This document shows positions 43,088-51,194 of a stretch of DNA of 64,000 nucleotides, piece by piece; position 1 is the stretch's first letter, and every line of letters begins with the position of its first letter. This stretch comes from G963691885 sp963691885 (GTDB taxonomy: Bacteria > Pseudomonadota > Alphaproteobacteria > UBA8366 > Aestuariispiraceae). Both the position numbers and the translations under genes were made by a program. The notes under the pieces were generated by a model. The model saw nothing but the letters and a program-made list of their open reading frames with translations, searched no databases and had not been told where the DNA came from. The stretch spans positions 744,001 to 808,000 of the forward strand of contig OY829843.1 of the NCBI GenBank assembly GCA_963691885.1. Direction: 5' to 3'.

Positions 43088-44683
43088 TCAGGCCGTCCGG
43101 AACCGGGCTATTTCTTCTCCAGTCTTCGCATCATGCGCATGAACGGTGCACACAAGGCAGGAGTCATACGAGCGACAGACGTGACCCACCTCAACCGGGT
43201 CAGCGTTGTTTTCGATCGGTGTACCGATCAACGCTTCCTCGATCGGACCACGTTCACCATCCGTGGCGCGGGGACCGACATTCCAGGTTGTCGGCGCAAT
43301 GATCTGGTAGTTACTGATCTTGCCGTCACGGATATCAACCCAGTGGCAAAGTGCACCCCGAATGGCCTCTGTAGCACCCCAGCCTTGACCGTCTTTTTCG
43401 GTCGGCTTGATGTACCACTCGTCATTCAGCCTCAACTCCCGCAGAATGCGTTCGGTCTCGCGGTACAATTTGCACAGCTCATGCATTCTGGCGAAATGGC
43501 GAAGCTGGATCGAAGCGCCACCCATCTTGCGGTACATATCCAGCACCAATGGATCGGTGTGCTGCCAATCCTCACCATGGTCACCACCAGCGATCAACTG
43601 ACGGGCCAGGGGACCCGCTTCCAGACGGCCATTCTCGGAATGCCTGACGGCTGTTGCCCAGGAATATTTGCCATCGATATCGACAGGGTTCTTGGCGACC
43701 GGGTTGGTCACACGGTCAAACGGGTGGGCCTCACCCGCTTCATCATACCAGGCATGGGTCGTATCTTCGCGGGCGAAGATCTGATCCATTACCTTGTGGG
43801 TATCCGCCGCACCGTCATAAACACCCGACTTCATGATGACCGACTGCTGCCGGGTTTCAATCGTCGGATTGTTGTACTTGTCCTCGTGTGGCAGGTAGCC
43901 CCAGGATATGAACTTGCCATGGCCCTTGCCGTAGTTCTGAAGGCCGATATCCATCCCCATCCGCCAATACAGACCAAGGTCGGAATTGGCATGCTCGGGC
44001 CGCTCATCCAGCCAGGCCATGAAATCATCATAGGACTGGATTTCTTCATATCGTTCCATGGAGCAGCCCAGCCAGAGTGGCTCAATCCAGTTGCGACGGA
44101 AATGCTCCAGGATGGACCAGGCTCGGGTTACATCGGTCAGGGTCGGTGCGCACATAACGCCACCCGGCACCATGTAAGACGAATGCGGCCATTGTCCGCC
44201 CAGCAGAGCATAGATCTCTACCGGTCGACCGGAAATGGTCACACCTGCCTCATAGGATGTCCCCGTGAAAGGCGAATACCGTTTCACCGCCTCTTCGAAG
44301 AACTGGCTGTCCTTATAGTTCTGGTTGGTGAAATCGATCATAAACAGGCCGTAATGGTGGCGTGGCAGGGACTGGATAGACTCCACCAACTGACCAAGGT
44401 TACGGGCCAGGATCGCATTGCGGGGAACGGTTGTACCCCAGGCCGTGTCGAGGGCCCAGGCAGCGCTGGTAAGGTGCGACGCACCGCAGATACCACAGGC
44501 GCGCGGCGTTACCACCAGACCGGCCTGCGGGTCCTTATCCCTCAAGATGACTTCAAATCCCCGGAACAATTCCGCATGGGTCCAGGCATTGGTAACAACG
44601 CCGTCTTCGATATCCACACGGACGTCCAGGTCCCCTTCGACGCGTCCAACCGGCGAAATATCAAGAGTTTCTACTGCTGACAT
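43088..44683 (-). CDS. [NiFe]-hydrogenase large subunit (group 1h/Hhy-like)
   Basis: This 531-residue catalytic subunit carries the Ni-Fe site: RACGICGASH (Cys63, Cys66) at the N-terminus and DSCLVCTVH (Cys509, Cys512, His515) at the C-terminus. The usual DPC of the second motif is DSC here. A 16-residue tail after His515 is the expected substrate for the maturation protease. The gene follows the small subunit by 27 nt. The sequence style and the NHL/TPR/NifU-Rieske neighbours suggest a high-affinity hydrogenase oxidising trace H2, probably the hhyL type; physiological role is inference. Confidence 0.93.
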   Translation of the reverse strand: MSAVETLDISPVGRVEGDLDVRVDIEDGVVTNAWTHAELFRGFEVILRDKDPQAGLVVTPRACGICGASHLTSAAWALDTAWGTTVPRNAILARNLGQLVESIQSLPRHHYGLFMIDFTNQNYKDSQFFEEAVKRYSPFTGTSYEAGVTISGRPVEIYALLGGQWPHSSYMVPGGVMCAPTLTDVTRAWSILEHFRRNWIEPLWLGCSMERYEEIQSYDDFMAWLDERPEHANSDLGLYWRMGMDIGLQNYGKGHGKFISWGYLPHEDKYNNPTIETRQQSVIMKSGVYDGAADTHKVMDQIFAREDTTHAWYDEAGEAHPFDRVTNPVAKNPVDIDGKYSWATAVRHSENGRLEAGPLARQLIAGGDHGEDWQHTDPLVLDMYRKMGGASIQLRHFARMHELCKLYRETERILRELRLNDEWYIKPTEKDGQGWGATEAIRGALCHWVDIRDGKISNYQIIAPTTWNVGPRATDGERGPIEEALIGTPIENNADPVEVGHVCRSYDSCLVCTVHAHDAKTGEEIARFRTA

Positions 44684-44710
44684 AATTCAAATCTCCCTAG
44701 TATCGCCTTG

Positions 44711-45673
44711 TTAGACGACGAATATATCTTCTTCGGCCCAAGCGGGTGCAGCACCTTTGGCAGCGGCAGTCAGCTTGATATAACCCTTTTTATCCACGCC
44801 CTCAGGCAAGTCCTTCGGAACGCCCATCATGGTCTGCGTCTTAAAGACGGTGCCCGGCGCCAGATCGAAGAACGGGAATTCCGGCTCCGTACATCCCAAG
44901 CAGGGCATGCCGGCACGGGTCTTGGAGGAAACCCTGTTCCACAGAATTCTGTTGCACGGGCTGTGGGTCATCGGACCTCGGCAGCCCAGATCATAGAACA
45001 GGCACCCTTTGCGCTGGCCGAATGCCGTGGTCGACACCTTATAGGCAAAGTGCATATTCCGCGTGCAGCCGGTTTGGGTGAAGCTCGAAAAGAAAGTCTT
45101 CGGACGCTGGAATTCATCCAGGGTCAAATCACCTGCCCGGCCGGTTGCGACTGCGACCAGAATTTGCGTCACCCAATCCGGATGTGCGGGACAGCCAGGA
45201 ATGTTGATGACCGGCAAACCGGCCTTGGAGCGGAAATCTGCCCCGAGAGTGCCGCCATGTTCACGCTTCAGGAATTGCAAACCTTCGCTATCGGACGGGT
45301 TCGGCGCGGTGGCGGGAATGCCGCCCCAGGTTGCGCAATCGCCAATCGCGACCACAAACTGCGCAGCGTCCGAGAGTTCCTTTACCCATTCCTTCATGGG
45401 ACGGCCACAGAAGCGGTTCCAGTTCCCGGTGCCATCAGGCGCGTTAATGACTGTTCCTTCAAAGACAAAAATATCCAGCTGGATTTCGCCGGAAATACAC
45501 TTTTCAAGAATTGTTTTGACGTTGTCGCCCAGCTCCAGACCCAAGGACGGCTGCCAAAGCACGTTGATCCCGAAATCCGTGACAAGGTCGCATGCGCTGG
45601 GTTCTTCGGCGTTCAAAAATGACATCGTGTTACCGGAACACGCACCGCCCTGAAGCCATAACAAATTGGCCAT
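44711..45673 (-). CDS. [NiFe]-hydrogenase small subunit (group 1h/Hhy-like)
   Basis: This 320-residue Fe-S subunit starts MANLLWLQGGACSGNTMSFLN and has no Tat signal, so the enzyme stays in the cytoplasm. The proximal-cluster motif has Cys12, but Asn15 stands where most hydrogenases have Cys; group 1h enzymes are known for a non-Cys proximal ligand. Further cysteines occur in IPGCPAHPDWV, QTGCTRN, GCLFYDLGCRGP, SPCNRILWN and GMPCLGCTEPEFP. A sigma-54 promoter lies 84-99 nt upstream of its start. It is the first gene of the structural operon (hhyS type). Confidence 0.93.
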   Translation of the reverse strand: MANLLWLQGGACSGNTMSFLNAEEPSACDLVTDFGINVLWQPSLGLELGDNVKTILEKCISGEIQLDIFVFEGTVINAPDGTGNWNRFCGRPMKEWVKELSDAAQFVVAIGDCATWGGIPATAPNPSDSEGLQFLKREHGGTLGADFRSKAGLPVINIPGCPAHPDWVTQILVAVATGRAGDLTLDEFQRPKTFFSSFTQTGCTRNMHFAYKVSTTAFGQRKGCLFYDLGCRGPMTHSPCNRILWNRVSSKTRAGMPCLGCTEPEFPFFDLAPGTVFKTQTMMGVPKDLPEGVDKKGYIKLTAAAKGAAPAWAEEDIFVV

Positions 45674-45756
45674 TTATTTTCCCCCCTTTTGCTTCGGTGC
45701 CTGCGGGAATTGCAGACCCTTATGGATCGAGCCACGATCGGCCCTGCCCTCGTGAT

Positions 45757-45772
45757 AGCAAGCACCGTGCCA
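45757..45772 (-). promoter_or_regulatory. Sigma-54 promoter of the hydrogenase structural operon
   Basis: Read leftward, TGGCACG-N4-TTGCT matches the -24/-12 consensus, with GG (45771-45770) and GC (45759-45758) exactly 12 nt apart. It lies 84 nt before the small-subunit start. An NtrC-family activator is encoded just upstream, as sigma-54 promoters require. Confidence 0.88.
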
Positions 45773-45855
45773 ACTAGGGATTTGAAAAAATATTGTTATA
45801 TATCAAATTCTTACGCAGTAGTTTCAAAGAATTTAAGGGATTTTATTCTGTAAAC

Positions 45856-45897
45856 TGTAAATAAAGTTTGCGGCGGAAAATGAAAACAAAGTTTACA
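45856..45897. promoter_or_regulatory. Putative upstream activator sites for the hydrogenase promoter
   Basis: Two TGTAAA-N5-TTTACA-like boxes lie here: TGTAAATAAAGTTTGCG (45856-45872) and TGAAAACAAAGTTTACA (45881-45897). Another TGTAAA half-site is at about 45931. They are 85-125 bases upstream of the sigma-54 promoter, the usual enhancer distance, in an AT-rich segment that also has a G9 run (about 45903-45911). Confidence 0.6.
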
Positions 45898-45950
45898 AAT
45901 TAGGGGGGGGGAATTTTGTATTTATCGACTGTAAATAGTCCAAAATTGCT

Positions 45951-46172
45951 CTAACCGTGTCGGTTCCCGCAAACAGGACATTCGGTCTCGCCGGAACAGC
46001 CGAACCAAACACCGCTGCAGCGGCTGCACCAATGCCCATGCATACTATTACCTGAAGGATCGATGGCGGCCGCCAAGGGAGAAAGACCGAGGTTGTTTAT
46101 CGGTCTGTGTTTGCCCGCACCTGGCACACGAGACTGCGGAAACCTCAACACTTTGGGAAGATCATTACTCAT
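45951..46172 (-). CDS. Small zinc-ribbon-like protein (73 aa)
   Basis: This 73-residue protein has a C-terminal four-cysteine module: CSRC in HWCSRCSGVWFGC and CPVC in ETECPVCGNRHG, typical of a zinc ribbon or rubredoxin-like knuckle. The N-terminal half is basic and Pro-rich. It lies 22 nt after the NtrC-type regulator on the same strand, and upstream of the hydrogenase promoter. Its function is unknown; it may help the regulator or hydrogenase maturation. Confidence 0.7.
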   Translation of the reverse strand: MSNDLPKVLRFPQSRVPGAGKHRPINNLGLSPLAAAIDPSGNSMHGHWCSRCSGVWFGCSGETECPVCGNRHG

Positions 46173-46194
46173 AGTCCCACAGTATAAGGGGGTA

Positions 46195-47637
46195 TCAAAT
46201 ATTTTGTAACCCGTATCGTTTGATCTTATTTGCTAAACCGACACGCGACAGGCCAAGTTCCACCGCCGCCTTACTTTGATTCCAGTGATGTCGTGTCAAT
46301 GTGGATGTCACGATGTGTTTCTCCAGCGACTCCACCATTTCCTTCAAATTGCCGCTATCAGGTATATAGGCCGATGCCTTATCCTGTTTCGCCTGCACCC
46401 TGTCAAAGACAGGCGACAGATGCCGGACAGTCAGATATCCCCCCTGTTCGGCGATCGCGACCATGCGCCGGATTTCGGTTTCAAGCTCACGCACATTGCC
46501 CGGGAAGTCATATGCCTCCAACTTCTCAAGGGCATCTTTCGTGACACCAACAACACGCCGTCCCACCACGCCCGCATATTTCTCAATAAAGAATTCTGTC
46601 AGAGCCGGAATATCTTCCGGCCTTTCCCTCAATGTGGGGATTTGTAATTCAAACCCCTTCAGCCTGTAGTACAAATCGCGCCGGAATTGCCCCTCTTCCA
46701 CCAGTTGACGCAGCGGTCGGTTGCTGGCGGCGATGATGCGGACATCGGCATAATGCAACTTGTCAGATCCCAATGGCTTCACCTCCCCTTCCTGAAGGAA
46801 GCGCAACAGGCTTACCTGAAAACTGGCGGAGACTTCCGAGATCTCGTCGAGGAAAACTGTACCGCCATCCGCTGCCCGGAACAGCCCCAGACGATCAGAT
46901 ACGGCGCCGGTGAAGGCCCCCCGCAAATGTCCAAACAGCTCGGAATGCAACGTATCATCCGACATACCGCCGCAATTCTGAACATGGATGGGCGAGTTCA
47001 GACGCGTTGAATTAAAGTGTATTGCCCTCGCCAACAGTTCTTTACCGGTTCCGGTTTCTCCCTGGATCAGAACCGGCAGTTCGGTTTGCGCGGCCTGTTT
47101 TGCTTCGGCGCAGAGGGCGGCCATCTTTGCGCTGACATAGACAAGTTTTTCAAACTGTGATCGCCCCCCCTTTACAGAGAACTCCTCTCGCTCGAAAAAC
47201 ATGTTGTCATCCATGGAGATCTTCAATTCACGGGACAGCACGCGATGCCGGCGAGAAAGCTCGCTCAATTCCAGTGCGCGTTTCGCGAGCAGCCGTAGCA
47301 GATCCGTCGGAACGGGCTTCAGAACATATAAATAACAGGCGGCGCGTTGCGCAATTTCAGCTGTACCCTGAGCATCATCCGCCTCGCCAAGCAGAACACG
47401 GGCGACATTGGGATGTGATATCCGGGCCGAAATCAGCGCATTTGATGTCGGATCCGCAATGCTTTCCGCATCACAGATGATCAGATGGACCTCTATCGCA
47501 TCCATTCGAATCGTGGCTTCATGCTCCCCTCTGCACAGAACGATCCGGTAATCCGGATCCCGGCCAAGCGCTTCTGTTACGGCATCGCAGACATCATCAT
47601 CATTGGAAATCAAAATGATCGTGTGTTCAGTACTCAC
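46195..47637 (-). CDS. Sigma-54-dependent NtrC-family response regulator (HoxA/HupR-like)
   Basis: This 480-residue protein has a receiver domain at about 1-120 (ILISNDDDVCDAV, phospho-acceptor Asp in LIICDAES, Lys in YVLKPVP). The AAA+ domain shows Walker A GETGTGKE, the sigma-54-contacting GAFTGA and Walker B GGTVFLDEI. A Fis-type HTH ends the protein (SKAAVELGLSRVGLANKIKRYG). HoxA/HupR regulators activate hydrogenase operons at sigma-54 promoters. One such promoter lies downstream at 45757. A cognate kinase is not in the window. Confidence 0.93.
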   Translation of the reverse strand: MSTEHTIILISNDDDVCDAVTEALGRDPDYRIVLCRGEHEATIRMDAIEVHLIICDAESIADPTSNALISARISHPNVARVLLGEADDAQGTAEIAQRAACYLYVLKPVPTDLLRLLAKRALELSELSRRHRVLSRELKISMDDNMFFEREEFSVKGGRSQFEKLVYVSAKMAALCAEAKQAAQTELPVLIQGETGTGKELLARAIHFNSTRLNSPIHVQNCGGMSDDTLHSELFGHLRGAFTGAVSDRLGLFRAADGGTVFLDEISEVSASFQVSLLRFLQEGEVKPLGSDKLHYADVRIIAASNRPLRQLVEEGQFRRDLYYRLKGFELQIPTLRERPEDIPALTEFFIEKYAGVVGRRVVGVTKDALEKLEAYDFPGNVRELETEIRRMVAIAEQGGYLTVRHLSPVFDRVQAKQDKASAYIPDSGNLKEMVESLEKHIVTSTLTRHHWNQSKAAVELGLSRVGLANKIKRYGLQNI

Positions 47638-47743
47638 TGCTAATCTTCTTTACAATTTGAAAAGACACAATGCAGTTTACAACAGTCCTAAACAGGGTCA
47701 AGCCGGATTGAACCGGCCACAGAAATAGCCAGCCCCGCCGCCG

Positions 47744-47773
47744 GTTTGACGGTTTGACAGTTTGACAGTTTGA
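47744..47773. repeat. Tandem GTTTGAC repeats, period 8, near the mob operon (oriT candidate region)
   Basis: Four copies of GTTTGAC or GTTTGA are spaced exactly 8 bp apart (47744, 47752, 47760, 47768). They lie about 75 bases upstream of the mob genes. Direct repeats beside relaxase genes are common in oriT or iteron regions. No nic site was recognised. Confidence 0.6.
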
Positions 47774-47845
47774 AGATCGCAACCAACCCGCCCTACAGTG
47801 ACGCCGTTGCGGTTTTGAAAGTTTGCTTGATTTTGGTAGGATAGA

Positions 47846-48007
47846 ATGGTGGACATCGATAGCGCGCAATCGAACCACCTGGAAGTGCCCTCAGACGATT
47901 TGAGTTCCTTGTTCGAGACACTGGCGGATTGGGAATACGAGCTGCAAAAACTGTCCCTGGAGGACCGAGCGTATCTTGCAAGTGATATAGAGGAGCCTGC
48001 GCCATGA
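47846..48007 (+). CDS. Small acidic protein heading the mob operon (53 aa)
   Basis: ATG 47846 follows GGTAGGATAG. The 53-residue product (MVDIDSAQSNHLEVPSDD…LYASDIEEPAP-like end DIEEPAP) is acidic and probably helical. Its TGA overlaps the ATG of mobC (ATGA at 48004), so it is translationally coupled to the mobilization genes. No family was recognised; it may be a relaxosome accessory or regulator. Confidence 0.6.
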   Translation: MVDIDSAQSNHLEVPSDDLSSLFETLADWEYELQKLSLEDRAYLASDIEEPAP

Positions 48008-48396
48008 GTTCCTCGCTCCATATAACATTCGGAAGGGCTGCAAGTCGCAAGAGCCGTCCAGCACCGTTTTCCATTCGCTTGAGCGAAGAAGAAAAAGCGC
48101 AGCTTTCCCGTGAGGCTGCGGTGCGGCGTGTGCGGTTAGGAACCTATATCCGCAGCCGGTTGTTCGACAAAGGTCAGTTGCAACGTTCGCCCGTTGACTA
48201 TGCCCTGCTCGGTCAATTGTTAGCCGCACTCGGTAACTCGGAGTTGGCGTCCAGCCTGTGTCTGCTTGCCGTGGCGGCAGAGCAAGGGGCGCTGCCCGTT
48301 GATGAAACGCTCGAAAACGATCTCAAAACCGCCTGCGAAGACGTGAGGGAAATGCGCGCCACGCTCGTTTCCGCGTTGGGGCTCCGTGAATCATGA
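48004..48396 (+). CDS. MobC-like relaxosome accessory protein
   Basis: This 130-residue protein has a ribbon-helix-helix-like N-terminus (APFSIRLSEEEKAQLSREAAVRRVRLGTYIRSRLF) followed by a helical region. This matches plasmid mobilization proteins of the MobC type, which bind oriT and help the relaxase. It overlaps the gene before it and the relaxase after it by 4 nt each (ATGA at 48393). The operon layout is typical. Confidence 0.82.
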   Translation: MSSSLHITFGRAASRKSRPAPFSIRLSEEEKAQLSREAAVRRVRLGTYIRSRLFDKGQLQRSPVDYALLGQLLAALGNSELASSLCLLAVAAEQGALPVDETLENDLKTACEDVREMRATLVSALGLRES

Positions 48397-49712
48397 TCCT
48401 GATCGGCAACCAACGCGGCGGGGCGAAGGATTTGGCGCAGCACCTGCTCAAGGAAGAAAACGATCATGTTCAGGTGCATGAGCTGCGTGGCTTTGCGTCC
48501 GGCAATCTGGCCGGTGCATTGACGGAAGCCTATGCGGTCAGCCGGGGCACGAAATGCAAGCAATTCCTTTTTTCGATGTCGGTCAATCCGCCGCCGAATG
48601 AGACTGTGAGCACGGCGGATTTCGAAGCGGCCATCACACGCGCGGAAAACAAGCTGGGTCTGACCGGCCAGCCCCGTGCGATTGTCTTCCATGAGAAAGA
48701 AGGTCGCCGTCACGCGCATGTGGTGTGGAGCCGCATCAAGGCGCAAGACATGAAGGCGGTGCAGATGTCACACAGCACCCGCAAGCTAATGGACGTCTCA
48801 CGCGACTTGCACCGCGATCACGGCTTCACGATGCCGCGCGGCCTGCTGGAACGCAGTGAACGCGATCCTCGTAATTTTACGCTGGCACATTGGCAGCAAG
48901 CCAAGCGCAATGGCGTCGATCCCCGTGATATTAAAACCCATCTGCGAGATGCTTGGGAAGTCTCGGATTCCAAAGCTGGTCTGACACATGCGCTGGAAGA
49001 GCGCGGGTATCGGCTCGCTCGCGGTGACAAGAGAGGTTTTGTTGCCGTCGATTATCGCGGCGAAATCAATTCGCTTCCCAAATGGGCGGGCGTGAAAACA
49101 AAACAGGTGCGCGCGCGGCTTGGGGGGCCGGAAACGTTGCCGAGTGTTGTGGAAGCAAAATCACAATGGAGTGCAGATATGCTGGATAAGCTGCGCACGC
49201 TACGGGAGGAAGCGGATCAAAATACGCGGAGCGGTAAAGAAGAGTTGGCACGAAAGCGGGCCGGGCTCATTGCACGCCAACGCGCCGAACGAGTGGCGCA
49301 AGCCGAAGCGCTCCGCATCCGACAAATTGACGAGGCCAAAACCAGGCAATCCCGTTTCCGAACCGGGTTGAAAGGGATTTGGGACAGGCTGCGCGGCGAA
49401 CATCGACGCGTGCGAGCGCTGAACTTGCAGGAAGCCGACGCGGCCAAGCAACGCGATGCGCGTGAGAAAGACACGCTGATCGCCAACCATTTGGCGCAGC
49501 GTCGCGATATCGCGCAGCAACGCGTCACCATTCGGGATCATCATCAAACGGTTGCGCGTGATCTATCACAAGACGAACGCACTTATAGGGAACTAAAGGC
49601 TATTGGCGAACCGGAGCGTAAATCGCCGCGCAGGGAATTTGGCAAAGAAGTTTCCCCGGAACCATCAAGGCCCCCACGCCGATCTCGACAATGGAACGGA
49701 CCGTCGAGGTAA
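48393..49712 (+). CDS. Relaxase / mobilization nuclease (MobA/VirD2-like)
   Basis: This 439-residue protein has an N-terminal relaxase domain of about 150 residues with the histidine motif FHEKEGRRHAHVVW (His100, His107, His109) that binds the catalytic metal. The later half is a highly charged coiled-coil (residues about 240-420, REEADQNTRSGKEELARKRAG) and ends PPRRSRQWNGPSR. The protein nicks oriT and leads the strand into a recipient. The short C-terminal region without helicase or primase fits mobilizable rather than self-transferring elements. Confidence 0.87.
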   Translation: MILIGNQRGGAKDLAQHLLKEENDHVQVHELRGFASGNLAGALTEAYAVSRGTKCKQFLFSMSVNPPPNETVSTADFEAAITRAENKLGLTGQPRAIVFHEKEGRRHAHVVWSRIKAQDMKAVQMSHSTRKLMDVSRDLHRDHGFTMPRGLLERSERDPRNFTLAHWQQAKRNGVDPRDIKTHLRDAWEVSDSKAGLTHALEERGYRLARGDKRGFVAVDYRGEINSLPKWAGVKTKQVRARLGGPETLPSVVEAKSQWSADMLDKLRTLREEADQNTRSGKEELARKRAGLIARQRAERVAQAEALRIRQIDEAKTRQSRFRTGLKGIWDRLRGEHRRVRALNLQEADAAKQRDAREKDTLIANHLAQRRDIAQQRVTIRDHHQTVARDLSQDERTYRELKAIGEPERKSPRREFGKEVSPEPSRPPRRSRQWNGPSR

Positions 49713-49782
49713 AATACAAAACGAAGATGAAATTTGATTTGCATGACAATTTGTATTACAATTAATGTAGGCAGGATAATGT

Positions 49783-50073
49783 ATGCGCTTTGAATGGGAT
49801 GAGCGAAAGAACCGGGCGAATATTGAGAAACACGGGATTTCTTTCGAGCAAGCCTGCACGATTTTCGACGGTTTTACCGTAGGCGCGGTCGATGATCGCA
49901 GCGACTACGGCGAATTGCGAGAAATCAGCTTGGGTCTCATGCAGGGCGTTGCCGTGATCGTGGTAGTGCATACGGATCGAGACGGAACAACCCGCATCAT
50001 TTCCGCCCGACAGGCAAACAAATATGAAAGAAAGCGATATGAAGAAGAAATACGAAAAATCTTTGACGCCTGA
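49783..50073 (+). CDS. brnT: BrnT-family toxin (ribonuclease)
   Basis: This 96-residue protein has the BrnT signature: FEWDERKNRANIEKHGISFEQACTIFD near the start, DDRSDYGELREISLG in the middle, and TRIISARQANKYERKRYE at the end. BrnT is an RNase that blocks translation and is neutralised by BrnA. Length and motifs are complete. The upstream region at 49713-49782 is AT-rich with an imperfect repeat around TTGTATTACAA, a possible autoregulatory site. Toxin-antitoxin pairs stabilise mobile elements. Confidence 0.93.
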   Translation: MRFEWDERKNRANIEKHGISFEQACTIFDGFTVGAVDDRSDYGELREISLGLMQGVAVIVVVHTDRDGTTRIISARQANKYERKRYEEEIRKIFDA

Positions 50074-50314
50074 ACAACTGGCGACGCGCGACGACAGCGA
50101 GATTGATTACAGCGACGTGCCGGAACTGAATGCGGCGTTTTGGAAGGACGTCAAAATCAATCCACCCAAAACCAAGCCGAATGTGAGCCTGCGCCTGCCC
50201 GAAAACGTGATTGCCTATTTCAAGGCGGACAACCCAAAGGGCTATACCGGGCGCATGGCTGCGGTTCTATCGGCCTATGTCGCCGCCCATCAAGGCGACG
50301 ACAAACAGGGGTAA
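50039..50314 (+). CDS. brnA: BrnA-family antitoxin
   Basis: The antitoxin has about 91 residues from ATG 50039 (MKKKYEKSLTPEQLATRDDSEIDYSDVPEL), overlapping the end of brnT. Its N-terminus wraps the toxin (ELNAAFWKDVKI). The C-terminal ribbon-helix-helix (KPNVSLRLPENVIAYFKADNPKGYTGRMAAVL) binds the promoter, so the pair should be autorepressed. Family length is normal. Confidence 0.92.
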   Translation: MKKKYEKSLTPEQLATRDDSEIDYSDVPELNAAFWKDVKINPPKTKPNVSLRLPENVIAYFKADNPKGYTGRMAAVLSAYVAAHQGDDKQG

Positions 50315-50336
50315 GCCGCTTCCAAACCGTGTCATT

Positions 50337-50850
50337 TTATCGGCACGTATATACCAACCGCTCGCCTGCGATTTCGGTTTCTGTGAACTCAACCGCCAAA
50401 TCGCGCGCGATAGCGTCATAGTCGATATAAAAGCGCAGAGTGTCGGGAATTTCGCCATAGAGCCCCGCGTCAACAAAGTGTTCGGCGAGGTCGCGCAGCC
50501 TGTTGAAAGGGAAAATGTCCACCATGTCGATATCGGGATCGTCTGCCACTTGGTCATGAGAATAGCCGCATTCCCCCACCGCGATGACATAACGGCGCTT
50601 GCGGTCATCATCCCAACTCTCCGCCGCCTCGAAATAATCTGCGAAATTGCACTGATTGAGCCCCCAGGCTTGCGCCAGCGCGCAATCGATCCGCTCTGCA
50701 TCGATCAACTGAATTTCAAACTCTTCGACGGGCTCACCATAATCGTTTTTGGCTTTGGCAGCGCGCTCCCTGGTATTGCTCCGCTGTCTCGAAATAGAAG
50801 CCAGTTGCTGAAATGTCATAGGGTTGGGCGTAAAGGGTTGTGTTGCTCAT
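50337..50850 (-). pseudogene. ardA: Antirestriction protein ArdA gene with a +1 frameshift
   Basis: From ATG 50850 the frame reads MSNTTLYAQPYDISATGFYF then ETAEQYQG, a typical ArdA start. It then loses homology and stops. Homology resumes one frame over (AKAKNDYGEPVEEFEIQ, then LAEHFVDAGLYGEIPDTL) and runs to 50337. Removing one G from the GGG run at 50768-50770 (leftward strand) restores a continuous protein of about 170 residues. ArdA mimics DNA and blocks type I restriction enzymes during transfer. The gene is probably inactive unless the frameshift is a sequencing error. Confidence 0.85.
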
Positions 50851-51194
50851 TGTCTTGTTCCTTTCCTAATCAAATAGACGGTTGCGCATGCAACCCGACT
50901 AGGCCTGTGCCAATGAGCAGGGGGATGCCGTCCAGGCCGGAAAGGGCGAATCTTGGTGCGGGCGCAGGGCAGCTCTGCTGACCGAGCCACGGTCGCCCTT
51001 TCCGCCCGCAGCGAATAGCGAAGGGTTTAGCCTTGACGGCAGATGGGGCGCAGCCCCTCAAAAGAAATGGATAGAGTCAGCCCGCAAGGGCTGTCAGATC
51101 ATGCGCAAGGGATGGAAGCCCGAAGGGCGGAGACCGGCTTCAGACGGGCTCCGTTCACGACAGCCCGGCCCGAAGGGGGCGCCAAAAAGGATGG
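50851..51194. other. GC-rich non-coding region between ardA and the DUF3644 gene
   Basis: The region of about 340 bases is unusually GC-rich for an intergenic segment and has many short inverted repeats (for example AGCCCG/CGGGCT-type and GGCTTCAGACGGGCT around 51077-51180). No convincing gene is seen. It contains the leftward ardA promoter and the 3' end of the defence operon. It may be a single-strand promoter or transfer-related region. Confidence 0.4.

Noticed and set aside
42848..44680. 610-codon rightward open frame opposite the hydrogenase large subunit
   Set aside because: It is the complementary shadow of a well-supported hydrogenase gene; no family features and no ribosome-binding site.
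47744..47773. Short tandem repeats as a CRISPR array
   Set aside because: Unit is 8 bp with no spacers and no cas genes; better viewed as oriT or iteron-type repeats.
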